Shown here piece by piece: positions 26,289 through 34,985 of a stretch of DNA of 64,000 nt. The DNA comes from Nodosilinea sp. PGN35 (GTDB lineage Bacteria; Cyanobacteriota; Cyanobacteriia; Phormidesmidales; Phormidesmidaceae). The notes beneath the pieces were generated by a model. It was not told where the DNA came from. It ran no database searches and worked only from the letters and a program-made list of their open reading frames with translations. The stretch covers positions 434,001-498,000 of the forward strand of contig NZ_JAQKQJ010000010.1 in the NCBI RefSeq assembly GCF_029109325.1, read 5' to 3'. Within the stretch, counting starts at the first letter, position 1, and every line of letters starts with the position of its first letter. Both the position numbers and the translations under genes were made by a program.

Positions 26289-27383
26289 ATGTCCACCGAA
26301 AAGAACCTGTTTACCCCCGTTCGCCTCGGGGCCTACGATCTGCCCAACCGTATTGTCATGGCTCCCCTCACCCGCAACCGGGCCGGGGAGGGCAACGTGC
26401 CTCAGCCCTTGAATGTGACCTACTACGAGCAGCGGGCCTCGGCGGGCCTGATCATCACCGAGGCCAGCCAGATTTCGCCCCAGGGCATGGGCTACCCCGC
26501 CACCCCCGGCATCCACAGTGCCGAGCAGATCGCCGGGTGGCAGCAGGTCACCCAGGCCGTCCACGCCAAAGGGGGCCGCATCTTTTTGCAGCTGTGGCAT
26601 GTGGGCCGCATTTCGCACCCGTCGCTACAGCCCGAGGGGGCAACGCCCGTGGCCCCCAGCGCAATTCAGCCCAAGGGCGACGCCATGACCTACGAGGGCA
26701 TGCAGCGCTTTGTCACCCCCAGGGCGCTGGAGCTAGGGGAGATCCCCGGCATTGTAGAGCAGTATCGCCAGGCGGCTAAGAATGCTTTGGAAGCAGGCTT
26801 TGACGGTGTTGAGGTACACGGGGCCAACGGCTACCTGCTCGACCAGTTTTTGCGCGACGGCAGCAACCACCGCACCGATGCCTACGGTGGCCCGGTCGAA
26901 AACCGCGCCCGTCTGCTGCTGGAGGTGACCGAGGCCGTGGTGGGCGTATGGGGCGGAGACCGTGTCGGCGTGCGGCTATCGCCCAGCAGCACCTTCAACG
27001 ATATGACCGACTCTGACCCCAGGGCCACCTTTGGCTACGCTATTCAGGCGCTGAACCAGTTCAATTTGGCCTACCTGCACCTGCTCGAACCCAGCGAGGC
27101 CGACCTGCGCTACGGCGGCACCCCCATCCCCACCAAAGAGTTTCGCCCGCTCTACGATGGTCTGCTGATGGTGAACTGGGACTACGACCAGGAGTCGGGC
27201 CACCGGGCGATCGCCAGCGGCGATGCCGATCTGGTCTCCTACGGCAAACTGTTCATCGCCAACCCCGACCTGCCCGAGCGCTTTGCCCAAAATGCGCCGC
27301 TCAACCAGCCCAACCCCGACACCTTCTACGGGGGCGGGGCCGAGGGGTACACCGACTATCCCGCCCTGGCCGAGGCTGCCTAG
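26289..27383 (+). CDS. alkene reductase, old yellow enzyme family
   Basis: The 364-residue FMN enzyme reduces activated C=C bonds of alpha,beta-unsaturated carbonyl compounds with NAD(P)H. The barrel starts with LFTPVRLGAYDLPNRIVMAP and MAPLTRNRA; the FMN and substrate region shows LQLWHVGRISHPS, EVHGANGYLLDQFLRDGSN (catalytic-site His and Asn in HGAN), and GGPVENRARLLLEV. The late part GDADLVSYGKLFIANPDLPE closes the FMN site. It follows thioredoxin after 151 bases, and AAGGAAGC precedes the ATG. The three genes form a likely electrophile or thiol stress unit. Confidence 0.92.
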   Translation: MSTEKNLFTPVRLGAYDLPNRIVMAPLTRNRAGEGNVPQPLNVTYYEQRASAGLIITEASQISPQGMGYPATPGIHSAEQIAGWQQVTQAVHAKGGRIFLQLWHVGRISHPSLQPEGATPVAPSAIQPKGDAMTYEGMQRFVTPRALELGEIPGIVEQYRQAAKNALEAGFDGVEVHGANGYLLDQFLRDGSNHRTDAYGGPVENRARLLLEVTEAVVGVWGGDRVGVRLSPSSTFNDMTDSDPRATFGYAIQALNQFNLAYLHLLEPSEADLRYGGTPIPTKEFRPLYDGLLMVNWDYDQESGHRAIASGDADLVSYGKLFIANPDLPERFAQNAPLNQPNPDTFYGGGAEGYTDYPALAEAA

Positions 27384-27446
27384 GGCTGAGCCCAGCGGCG
27401 GTTGGCCGGTTTTTTCCTGAACCCTGCCCAGATAGGCTCAGTTTGT

Positions 27447-27470
27447 AGGGGCGTAGCATGCTACGCCCCT
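27447..27470. repeat. 24-bp palindrome, copy 2 (perfect)
   Basis: AGGGGCGTAGCA and its exact complement TGCTACGCCCCT form a 24-base perfect palindrome downstream of the old yellow enzyme. It could end transcription as a hairpin but has no T-run. Confidence 0.7.
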
Positions 27471-27617
27471 GAGAGTTCTCTGGCTCGAATCGAAGTTTGC
27501 CCAGGCGGATTTGGCCGATACTCCCGTCTGTCAACTCCGCCTGGCTCAGCAACAAATGGTTTACCGCCTGCGTCTTTCGGTGTAGTTTGCATGAAACTAC
27601 TGAGAGGACGCGCACCG

Positions 27618-28181
27618 ATGAGAGTGGCAACGATTGTTTTGGCGGGGGTAGTGGGGTTGTCTGGTGCGATCGCCCTGCCGACTCCGGGCCGAGCTGAGGA
27701 ATTTACCTGCCGGGGCAACCTGAGCAATACCACCGTAGACAACCTGCGCGTGCCCGACGGGGCTATCTGCACCCTCAACGGTACCCGCGTCGAGGGCAAC
27801 ATCAAGGTTGAATCGGGAGCGACCCTGATCGCCCGCAGCATCCGCGTTGAGGGCAATATTCAGGCGGAGAATGCGGCGCAGGTGACGGTCAATGCCCGCT
27901 CTACCGTGGGCGGCAATATTCAGATTAAACAGTCGGGCGGGGCGATGGTGGCCGACACGCGCATTGACGGCGACTTGCAGTTTGAGGAAAATCGGCGATC
28001 GCTGCTCAGCCAGGGCAACACCATCGGCGGCAACCTGCAAGCCTTTAAAAACGAGGGGGGCCTGCGCGTCTTCAGCAACCGCATCGACGGCAATTTGCAG
28101 TGCAAAGAAAACCGCCCCACTCCCAGCGGCAACGGCAACATGGTGCGGGGCAACAAAGAAGATCAGTGTGCTCGGTTCTAG
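27618..28181 (+). CDS. secreted protein with beta-solenoid-like repeats
   Basis: I choose the ATG at 27618 (187 residues, preceded by GAGAGGA); an ATG 27 bases upstream is also possible. A signal peptide (MRVATIVLAGVVGLSGAIAL up to GRAEE) directs export. The mature part repeats units of about 20 residues with V/I-x-GN/GD-I/L-Q/K: VEGNIKV, VEGNIQA, VGGNIQI, IDGDLQF, IGGNLQA, IDGNLQC. This looks like a right-handed beta-solenoid, as in bactofilin-like or adhesin-like proteins. Four cysteines remain after the signal (FTCRG, AICTL, LQCKE, DQCAR), enough for two disulfides. Function unknown. Confidence 0.65.
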   Translation: MRVATIVLAGVVGLSGAIALPTPGRAEEFTCRGNLSNTTVDNLRVPDGAICTLNGTRVEGNIKVESGATLIARSIRVEGNIQAENAAQVTVNARSTVGGNIQIKQSGGAMVADTRIDGDLQFEENRRSLLSQGNTIGGNLQAFKNEGGLRVFSNRIDGNLQCKENRPTPSGNGNMVRGNKEDQCARF

Positions 28182-28192
28182 GGAGCTGCTCT

Positions 28193-28969
28193 TCAAAATC
28201 CATGGGCAATGGGCGATCGAGCCAATCCTCCAAAGCGGCGCTGGCGGCTTTGGTACCAGTGCAGAGCCTGGTGAAAGGCGGCGCGATCGAACTCGGGCCA
28301 GAGTTGGTCGGTAAAGTACAGCTCGGTGTAGGCCAGCTGCCAGGGCAAAAAGTTGCTCAGCCGCTGTTCGCCGCTGGTGCGGATCAGCAGATCGGGGTCA
28401 GACAGCCCCTCGGTCAGCAGGGCGCGCCCCAGGGCCGCTTCATCGATCCCATCGAGGGAGATTGTGCCGCTCATCACCTGATGGGCAAGGTTGCGGGCGG
28501 CATTGACCAGTTCTTCCCGCCCGCCGTAGTTGACTGCCACGTTAAACTGTACCCGCTGGTTGGGACGGGTGAGGGCCATGGCTTCTGCCATCAGCGATCG
28601 CAGCCGCTCGGGCAGCGGCGAAAGATCTCCTAAAAATTGAATTCGCACGCCCTCTTGCTGCATTTCAGCCAGCTCGCGGCGCAGCAGCCGATCGAACAGC
28701 CGCATCAAAAAATTCACTTCCTCCATCGGTCGCCGCCAGTTCTCGGTTGAGAAGGCGTAGACCGTCAGCGCCCCAATGCCCCAGTCGTTGCAGCAGCGCA
28801 GCAGGTCTTTTACCGTTTTGGCCCCCTGGCGGTGCCCCGCCACTCGCGGCAGCCCCTGGCGGGTGGCCCAGCGTCCGTTGCCGTCCATAATTACCGCCAC
28901 ATGGGCGGGCAAAGCCTGGGGATGGAGGTCTGCTGGCAGGCTGAAATAGTCATCACTGGTGAGAGTCAT
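28193..28969 (-). CDS. uppS: isoprenyl transferase (UppS family)
   Basis: The likely start is the ATG at 28967-28969 (258 residues). The enzyme is a cis-prenyltransferase that builds undecaprenyl diphosphate, the lipid carrier for peptidoglycan and surface polysaccharides. The catalytic aspartate is D29 in VIMDGNGRWA, followed by RVAGHRQGA and, near the end, SDPDLLIRTSGEQRLSNFLP with QLAYTELYFTDQLWPEF. It works in the cytoplasm at the membrane on farnesyl diphosphate and IPP supplied by the MEP pathway (ispG is in this window). The longer reading frame upstream has no family signal. Confidence 0.93.
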   Translation of the reverse strand: MTLTSDDYFSLPADLHPQALPAHVAVIMDGNGRWATRQGLPRVAGHRQGAKTVKDLLRCCNDWGIGALTVYAFSTENWRRPMEEVNFLMRLFDRLLRRELAEMQQEGVRIQFLGDLSPLPERLRSLMAEAMALTRPNQRVQFNVAVNYGGREELVNAARNLAHQVMSGTISLDGIDEAALGRALLTEGLSDPDLLIRTSGEQRLSNFLPWQLAYTELYFTDQLWPEFDRAAFHQALHWYQSRQRRFGGLARSPIAHGF

Positions 28970-29178
28970 AACGATAGTTTTATAGAAAAGGTGGTGTAGA
29001 GAGATGGTGTAGGGTACATTCGCGGCATCTTTTTTGCTGGCTTGCCCCACCATTGGCCCCCGGGCCGCAATGCACCATCACACGCGGCAGGATGCGGAAT
29101 ATTGTCGCCAGGGTGGTGCATTGCGGTATGGCGTAAAGAGTTTGTAGCCAGAGGAGCTGGTGGAGCCGCCAAAGCACC

Positions 29179-30141
29179 CTACGGGGGGCCAAACAATTGC
29201 TCTAGGTAGGTGGGCGTGAGCGATCGCTCCCACCGCCACAGCACCCGCATCACCTGGTCAAGGGTGTAGAGAAAGGTGAGCCGATTGCCCATACTCCACC
29301 GGGGCCAGGCAAGTTCATCCTGCATGCGGCGCAGGGTGTGCAGCAGGCTGCCTTGGAGCTGGGGATGCCGGAGTTTTTGCACCATGGCCTGGGCGAGGGT
29401 GCTGCCAACCATTGCCAAACCGGTTTCGGGGTAAGCCCAGCGGCCAAACCCCCAGAATTTGGTCATGTGGTTGATCTCATCGACCAGCAATTCTCCCAGC
29501 ACCGCCTGGAGCGGGCCGGTGGTGTGGGCCATCATCCACAGGTAGAGGCAGGCGGCTCCGTATTCGGTGGCGATGCGGTGCAGCCCGTGGCGGTAGAGGT
29601 CGGTGCGGGGGTTGCCGCTGGGGGTGTAGGGGCGAGCCCGGTGGGGAACAGGGGTAGGGCGTTTGCCCGCCAGGCGGTGATAGAGCAGGTTTAGAACCGG
29701 GGCGTGGCGCTTTTCTTCCCGCTCCCACAGGCCGGGGGCGATTACCCGCCCGTCGCTATCCACCAGGCCGCCCACAAACTGGGCCATCTGAGGGTAAAAG
29801 TGCTCTAGGTACCGGCGGCTGGCCTGGGTGTAGCCGCGAATGGGGGCTTCGGTGTTAATGGCACCCATCAGAATGGCGCAGAAGGTGTCGAGGGCAATGC
29901 CGCTGAGCTGGGCGGGGGCGATGGCAGCCCAGGGCACCGCTGCCCAGCGGCGGGGCTGGGGATGGTGGAACTGGTGGGGCAGGTCGGCGAGGCGATCGCC
30001 CAAATGCTCCACCGTCACATACCGCTGGGTCAGCGCTGCAATTCGCCGCCGCACCTGAGCGCCGCCGAGGGCGGGCGTCCAGACGCCTGCCAAATCTTCA
30101 TCGACCGATGTTGAGGAGACCAGCCCCACTGCTACAGTCAT
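29179..30141 (-). CDS. ferritin-like di-iron protein resembling acyl-ACP desaturase
   Basis: A 320-residue helical protein, start ATG 30139-30141. The residues form the full ligand pattern of a class of soluble di-iron oxidases: E98 in AINTEAPIRGYTQ; E143-x-x-H146 in WEREEKRHAPVL; E193 in IATEYGAACLY; and E222-x-x-H225 in LLVDEINHMTKFW. The E...ExxH...E...ExxH order and spacing match plant and bacterial stearoyl-ACP desaturases (E105, E143/H146, E196, E229/H232 in castor, from memory). No membrane helices are needed for this fold. Substrate unknown; hydroxylation, desaturation or oxidation are possible. Its neighbour uppS is transcribed in the same direction, 210 bases on. Confidence 0.7.
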   Translation of the reverse strand: MTVAVGLVSSTSVDEDLAGVWTPALGGAQVRRRIAALTQRYVTVEHLGDRLADLPHQFHHPQPRRWAAVPWAAIAPAQLSGIALDTFCAILMGAINTEAPIRGYTQASRRYLEHFYPQMAQFVGGLVDSDGRVIAPGLWEREEKRHAPVLNLLYHRLAGKRPTPVPHRARPYTPSGNPRTDLYRHGLHRIATEYGAACLYLWMMAHTTGPLQAVLGELLVDEINHMTKFWGFGRWAYPETGLAMVGSTLAQAMVQKLRHPQLQGSLLHTLRRMQDELAWPRWSMGNRLTFLYTLDQVMRVLWRWERSLTPTYLEQLFGPP

Positions 30142-30340
30142 ATTTAATACCCCACCAACGCTTTAGACTTATGTGGGTTCACCATAGCGCTGCGATCGCC
30201 CCAGGGGCAGTCGGCAACAGTCGGCCCTGGGCCTAAATACTGAAACTGCCGGGGGCGGAAAAAGTCGGAATCCGCAGCTGTGGGGATGTAGAGACCGTTA
30301 ATCTCGGCTAAGGTTGTGGCCGTAGGAGCACCACGCAGCT

Positions 30341-32863
30341 ATGGCATCAGATGCGGTAGAACTGGCAGACCGGCTTGTCTTCACCGTCACCGGACGGCAT
30401 CTGAACGATTTGCAGCGCACCATTTTGCGCCAGGTGTGGCAGGGGCAAAAGTACCTCGACATTGCTAACACCGCCGGATATACCGAGGGCCATATCAAAG
30501 ATGTGGCCTACCAGATGTGGCGGCTGCTGTCGAAGGTGACGGGCGAGAAGGTGACCAAATCAACCCTGAAGTCGGCCCTGAAGCGATCGCTGCTGAAGAT
30601 GGGCATCGACGTGTCGGGGGCCAGCGCCGCCCTAGGTTTTGGGGACGGGGCGAGACCGCAGGAGGCCCTTCCGGATTGGGGAGAGCAGGCCCTTCAAAGT
30701 TCCCCAAACGCGACAGATTTAGGGGGCCAGATCGCCCCCAGCTCCAGGGCAGAAACTCCCTTGATCGCTCCGGTCAATCCCAACTTTGTGGGGCGTCAGG
30801 GGGCGATCGCCCATCTCAGCTCCCTGGTTTCCCAGGGCGATCGCACCATCCTCATTCAGGGGGAAGGGGGCCTCGGCAAAACCACCCTGGCCCAGCATTT
30901 CGTCGCCGAGCAGCCGGTCGATCTCACCCTAGAGCTGCTGATGGCCAAAGACCCCGCCGACATCACCCCGGTGGAGTGGGTAATCGAAGAATGGCTGCGC
31001 CAGGACTTTGGCGTCGAGCCGGGGCGCGAGTTTGGCGTCACCCTCGATCGCCTGCGCCGTCACCTGCGCCAACAAAAAGTCGCGGTACTGATCGACAACC
31101 TGGAACCCGCCCTGGACGCCCAGGGACAGTTCATCGGCCCCCACCGCCGCTACAGCGAATTGCTCAGGGTCTTAGCCGACAGTCGCGGGCAGACGCTGAC
31201 GCTGATCACCAGCCGCGATCGCCTCTGCGAACCGGGCATTCCCATCGCCCACTACCGTCTCCCCGGTTTAGAATTCTCCGCCTGGGCCACCTACTTCGCC
31301 CACCGAAATATTGCTGACCAGCGGGATGTGCTGGCCGCCATGCACAGCGCCTACGGCGGCAACGCCAAGGCAATGGAAATTCTCGCCGGGGCGGTACAGG
31401 CCGACTTTGACGGTAGCCTGGCGCTCTACTGGCAGGCCCACAGCCAGGATTTGCTCGGCCCCGTCGATCTCAAAAACCTGGTCGAGAGCCAGATTCACCG
31501 CCTGCAAGCCCTCGATCCCGACGCCTATGCTCTCTTTTGTCGCCTCGGCGTCTACCGCTACCAGGATGTGCCCACTATTCCCTGGGATGCGGTGCACTGT
31601 CTCATGGCGGACATGCCCGCCCAGCGGCACCAGGCGATCGTCACCTCCCTGCGCAACCGTTCGCTGCTGGAATGCCGCCAGGGTCGCTATGGGCTGCACC
31701 CGGTGGTGCGAGCCGGGGCATTGGCTCAGCTTACGGCCAGCGGTGAGCCCGCTGCCTGGGAGTCGGCTCACCGCGCCGCCGCCCGCTGCTGGAGCAATCG
31801 TATTCAGCACATCTGCACCCTCGACAACGCCATACAGGCCTTCGAAGCCTACTACCACTACGTCGCCATCGACGACTACGGCGCTGCGGCGCGGGTGATC
31901 CTCCACAGCCGCGACAACCAGTGGCAGCAGTTTTTGCCCCTGGGCAGTACCCTCTACCGCATGGGTATGGTACAGCCCGTTACCAACGCCATCACCGCCA
32001 TTCTCGACCATATTTCTGCCGAGAATGCCGACGCCAGCGAGCTATCGAACATCCTGAGCGACCTGTACTGGATCCAGGGACGGCTGGGGGCGGCGATCGC
32101 CTGTCAGCAAAACGCCATGGCGATCGCCCAGCGCTGTCTACACATCGAGGCCCCTGCCCCCGTCACCCACCGCTGGTACTACCTCACCATGCTGGTAGTT
32201 GATTCTCAGCTCAGCCTGGGTCTCTACCACCTAGACCTGTGGGATCTCAAAGCCGCTGCCCTCTGGTTCAGCCAGGTGATTGCCACCGCCACCGGCACCC
32301 GCCATCAGCCCTGGGCCGACAAGGCCACCGCCTGCCTTGCCCTGGTGCGGTCACACCAGGGCGATCGCTCGGCCGCGCAGACTTTAGCTAACTCTGTCCT
32401 GGAGCAGGGGCGAGGCCAGGGCCAGAGCGGGCGTTATGCCTTTTTTGTGCAGCTTTTGGGCCACACCTATCTCAACTTAGGAGACTTAGATGCGGCTGAA
32501 TCCTTGTTTGGTGCGGCTATTCAGGCGGCGGAAGCGGGCCACTACCTGCAAATTAAGGCCAATGCGCTGGTGGGGCGGGGGCGGCTGAAGAGCCAGCAAG
32601 GGGATTTTGCCGGGGCTATAGACGATTGCCGGGGAGCGATCGCCCTGCTCGACGAAATCGGTGCCCACGGCGACTTGGCCGCCGCCCACCTCCAGTACGC
32701 CCTCACCCTGGCTGGCCTGTCCATGAACTTTAGTGAGGCCCAAGCCCACTTTTGTAACGCCCTCGAATTATTCGAAGCCATCCCTGCGCCCCACCAAGTT
32801 GCCAGGTCTAAACGCGCCTGGGCAAAGCGTTTGAGTCAAAGCACAGGCCTTGTACCAAATTGA
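30341..32863 (+). CDS. STAND NTPase with N-terminal HTH and TPR-like C-terminus
   Basis: This 840-residue protein has three parts. Residues 1-95 form a helical domain with IANTAGYTEGHIKDVAYQMW, resembling the HTH found at the start of vWA-MoxR-associated (vMAP) and other cyanobacterial signalling ATPases. Residues 148-400 are an NB-ARC-like STAND ATPase: NFVGRQGAI, Walker A GEGGLGKTT at 174-182, Walker B AVLIDNLE at 248-255, and sensor TLITSRDRL. From about 450 onward the sequence is TPR-like helices (for example YLNLGDLDAAESLFGAAIQA). STAND proteins act as signal-triggered switches in regulation, stress or phage defence. No effector nuclease or protease domain is seen. Confidence 0.8.
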   Translation: MASDAVELADRLVFTVTGRHLNDLQRTILRQVWQGQKYLDIANTAGYTEGHIKDVAYQMWRLLSKVTGEKVTKSTLKSALKRSLLKMGIDVSGASAALGFGDGARPQEALPDWGEQALQSSPNATDLGGQIAPSSRAETPLIAPVNPNFVGRQGAIAHLSSLVSQGDRTILIQGEGGLGKTTLAQHFVAEQPVDLTLELLMAKDPADITPVEWVIEEWLRQDFGVEPGREFGVTLDRLRRHLRQQKVAVLIDNLEPALDAQGQFIGPHRRYSELLRVLADSRGQTLTLITSRDRLCEPGIPIAHYRLPGLEFSAWATYFAHRNIADQRDVLAAMHSAYGGNAKAMEILAGAVQADFDGSLALYWQAHSQDLLGPVDLKNLVESQIHRLQALDPDAYALFCRLGVYRYQDVPTIPWDAVHCLMADMPAQRHQAIVTSLRNRSLLECRQGRYGLHPVVRAGALAQLTASGEPAAWESAHRAAARCWSNRIQHICTLDNAIQAFEAYYHYVAIDDYGAAARVILHSRDNQWQQFLPLGSTLYRMGMVQPVTNAITAILDHISAENADASELSNILSDLYWIQGRLGAAIACQQNAMAIAQRCLHIEAPAPVTHRWYYLTMLVVDSQLSLGLYHLDLWDLKAAALWFSQVIATATGTRHQPWADKATACLALVRSHQGDRSAAQTLANSVLEQGRGQGQSGRYAFFVQLLGHTYLNLGDLDAAESLFGAAIQAAEAGHYLQIKANALVGRGRLKSQQGDFAGAIDDCRGAIALLDEIGAHGDLAAAHLQYALTLAGLSMNFSEAQAHFCNALELFEAIPAPHQVARSKRAWAKRLSQSTGLVPN

Positions 32864-32921
32864 GTACGCCATTGGTGGGGCAATCCCCGCCCCTTTTTTG
32901 GGCGATGTCTACCCTGTGATG

Positions 32922-32950
32922 TTTACAAAACGAAATATTTTAGTTAATGT
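32922..32950 (+). promoter_or_regulatory. psbA: candidate psbA promoter
   Basis: TTTACA at 32922-32927, the -35 form usual in psbA promoters, is followed after 17 bases by TAATGT at 32945-32950 as a possible -10. This would place transcription start about 60 bases before the ATG. The leader has no Shine-Dalgarno close to the ATG. Confidence 0.5.
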
Positions 32951-33019
32951 AAGTACATACATAACTCGCTTGTCCTTCACGGATGAGCACCATGTAAACC
33001 TAACTGCACTTATCTGATC

Positions 33020-34081
33020 ATGACCACTACCATCCAACAACAGCGCAGCGCTTCCCTCTGGGAAAGCTTCTGCCAGTGGGTGACCAGCACCGAGAACCGC
33101 CTGTATGTGGGCTGGTTCGGCGTGCTGATGATCCCCACCCTGCTCGCTGCCACCGCCTGCTTCGTCGTCGCGTTCATCGCGGCCCCCCCCGTCGACATCG
33201 ACGGCATCCGTGAGCCTGTAGCTGGCTCGCTGATGTACGGCAACAACATCATCTCCGGTGCGGTTGTGCCCTCCTCTAACGCCATCGGTCTGCACTTCTA
33301 CCCCATCTGGGAAGCCGCTTCCCTCGATGAGTGGCTGTACAACGGTGGCCCCTACCAGTTGGTGATTTTCCACTTCCTCATCGGCGTCTTCTGCTACATG
33401 GGTCGCGAGTGGGAACTGAGCTACCGCCTGGGTATGCGCCCCTGGATCTGCGTGGCTTACTCGGCCCCTGTGGCCGCTGCCACCGCCGTGTTCCTGATTT
33501 ACCCCCTGGGTCAAGGCTCCTTCTCGGACGGCATGCCCCTGGGTATCTCCGGTACCTTCAACTTCATGCTGGTGTTCCAGGCTGAGCACAACATTTTGAT
33601 GCACCCCTTCCACATGCTGGGTGTAGCGGGTGTGTTCGGTGGCAGCCTGTTCTCCGCCATGCACGGTTCTCTCGTGACCAGTTCACTGGTGCGTGAGACC
33701 ACCGAGAGCGAGTCTCAGAACTACGGCTACAAGTTTGGCCAGGAAGAAGAGACCTACAACATCGTTGCAGCCCACGGCTACTTCGGTCGGCTCATTTTCC
33801 AATACGCCAGCTTCAACAACAGCCGCTCGCTGCACTTCTTCCTGGGTGCGTGGCCTGTGATTGGCATCTGGTTCACGGCGCTGGGCATCAGCACCATGGC
33901 GTTCAACCTGAACGGGTTCAACTTCAACCAGTCCATCCTTGACTCTCAGGGTCGGGTGATTGGCACCTGGGCGGATGTGATCAACCGGGCGAACCTGGGT
34001 ATGGAAGTGATGCACGAGCGCAATGCTCACAACTTCCCCCTCGACCTGGCCACGGCTGAGGCACCTGAAATCATCGGCTAG
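33020..34081 (+). CDS. psbA: photosystem II D1 protein
   Basis: D1 binds the PSII reaction-centre pigments, the QB quinone and the Mn4CaO5 cluster in the thylakoid membrane. All key residues are in place: Y161, D170, E189, H190, H198, H215, S264, H272, H332, E333, H337, D342 and the processed C-terminal A344. Residue 130 is Glu, as in the high-light (D1:2-type) isoform; the low-light form has Gln. The C-terminal extension removed by CtpA is only nine residues (TAEAPEIIG), against about 16 in most cyanobacteria. Codon use is strongly biased to one set of codons, as expected for a highly expressed gene. Cyanobacteria usually hold several psbA copies. Confidence 0.98.
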   Translation: MTTTIQQQRSASLWESFCQWVTSTENRLYVGWFGVLMIPTLLAATACFVVAFIAAPPVDIDGIREPVAGSLMYGNNIISGAVVPSSNAIGLHFYPIWEAASLDEWLYNGGPYQLVIFHFLIGVFCYMGREWELSYRLGMRPWICVAYSAPVAAATAVFLIYPLGQGSFSDGMPLGISGTFNFMLVFQAEHNILMHPFHMLGVAGVFGGSLFSAMHGSLVTSSLVRETTESESQNYGYKFGQEEETYNIVAAHGYFGRLIFQYASFNNSRSLHFFLGAWPVIGIWFTALGISTMAFNLNGFNFNQSILDSQGRVIGTWADVINRANLGMEVMHERNAHNFPLDLATAEAPEIIG

Positions 34082-34108
34082 GTCTAGTCTATTGATTGAG
34101 TAATGAGA

Positions 34109-34135
34109 AGCGCTCCCGACCGGGGGCGCTTTTTC
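34109..34135 (+). terminator. psbA: psbA terminator
   Basis: AGCGCTCCC-GACC-GGGGGCGCT forms a 9-bp stem (one mismatch or G-U) followed by TTTT, 28 bases after the psbA stop. This is a classical intrinsic terminator. Confidence 0.88.
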
Positions 34136-34292
34136 CATGGCTGCTATGGCAGTCGCTGATCTCGTGAGGGCCCTCTGGTGATGGAAGCCTCTGGTAGGGG
34201 CACTACCCTAGGGGCTCCTGCGTCAAACTTGGCTTCATCTGTAGACGGTTCGTAGTACGGGTGATGCCAAGTTCTTCTTGAGGGGCGTCTAT

Positions 34293-34985
34293 TTATATGG
34301 GCTCTAACTTGCCCTTAGCCTTGAGCCACTTGAGGGCCTCTCGCCGACTCAGGGCCGCCAGGGGGGTCTCGGCCACAAACACCTGCACAGCTCCTGGCTC
34401 AACTTTGGAATATTCTCGCAGCGCCCAGCCGATCGCCTTTTGAATGAAGAATTCTTTAGAATCGCTGTTTTGCTCAACTAGAGAAAACAGCAGGGCGCGA
34501 TCGGTCTCGGCTTTGTAGCTGAGCTGAAACAGCAGAGTGGCGCGGCGCAGCCAAAGGTTTTCGGCCCTGCGCCAGGGGGCGATCGCCACCTCTCGGCAAG
34601 ACGGGTACTGCTTGAGCAGCTGACCGACGTTGTGGCTGGCGATAGAGTCTACAGTATCCCACCACGATTTAGTGGTGATTAGGTGCTGCAAGAGGGGGAT
34701 TGTGTCGGGGGTCAGCTGTTTCTGCTGTTTTTCCAAGAGTGCCAGCGCTACGTATTGATACTCACGCTCGGGCCAGCACCACAGCTCTCGCACGATGCCC
34801 TCTAGGTGGTCAGCGGCCGGCAGGCCATGCTCGGCAATAAACTGCTTGACCAGAGCTTTTTGAATCGGGCCTTTGATGCCGAGGAACTCAAACTGATTGC
34901 GCATGTATTTGCGCATGGGCAGCGCCTGGGTAGGGTTGGCCTGCTGCTCGAAGTGAGCCCTAAGCATTTGCAGGTAGGCAGTCAT
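34293..34985 (-). CDS. DNA alkylation repair protein, AlkD-like
   Basis: The 230-residue protein is made of HEAT-like helical repeats and belongs to the AlkD family of DNA glycosylases that remove bulky or positively charged N-alkyl purines. The segment YMRNQFEFLGIKGPIQKAL near the N-terminus, PEREYQYVALALL, and TTKSWWDTVDSIASHNVG (bearing the Trp and Asp expected in the active site) fit the family. The ending EPGAVQVFVAETPLAALSRR is also typical. Start ATG 34983-34985. It stands alone, convergent with psbA. Confidence 0.88.
   Translation of the reverse strand: MTAYLQMLRAHFEQQANPTQALPMRKYMRNQFEFLGIKGPIQKALVKQFIAEHGLPAADHLEGIVRELWCWPEREYQYVALALLEKQQKQLTPDTIPLLQHLITTKSWWDTVDSIASHNVGQLLKQYPSCREVAIAPWRRAENLWLRRATLLFQLSYKAETDRALLFSLVEQNSDSKEFFIQKAIGWALREYSKVEPGAVQVFVAETPLAALSRREALKWLKAKGKLEPI

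Noticed and set aside
30341..32863. A multi-gene phage-defence island
   Set aside because: The STAND gene stands alone among housekeeping genes, with no nuclease, protease or helicase partner beside it.
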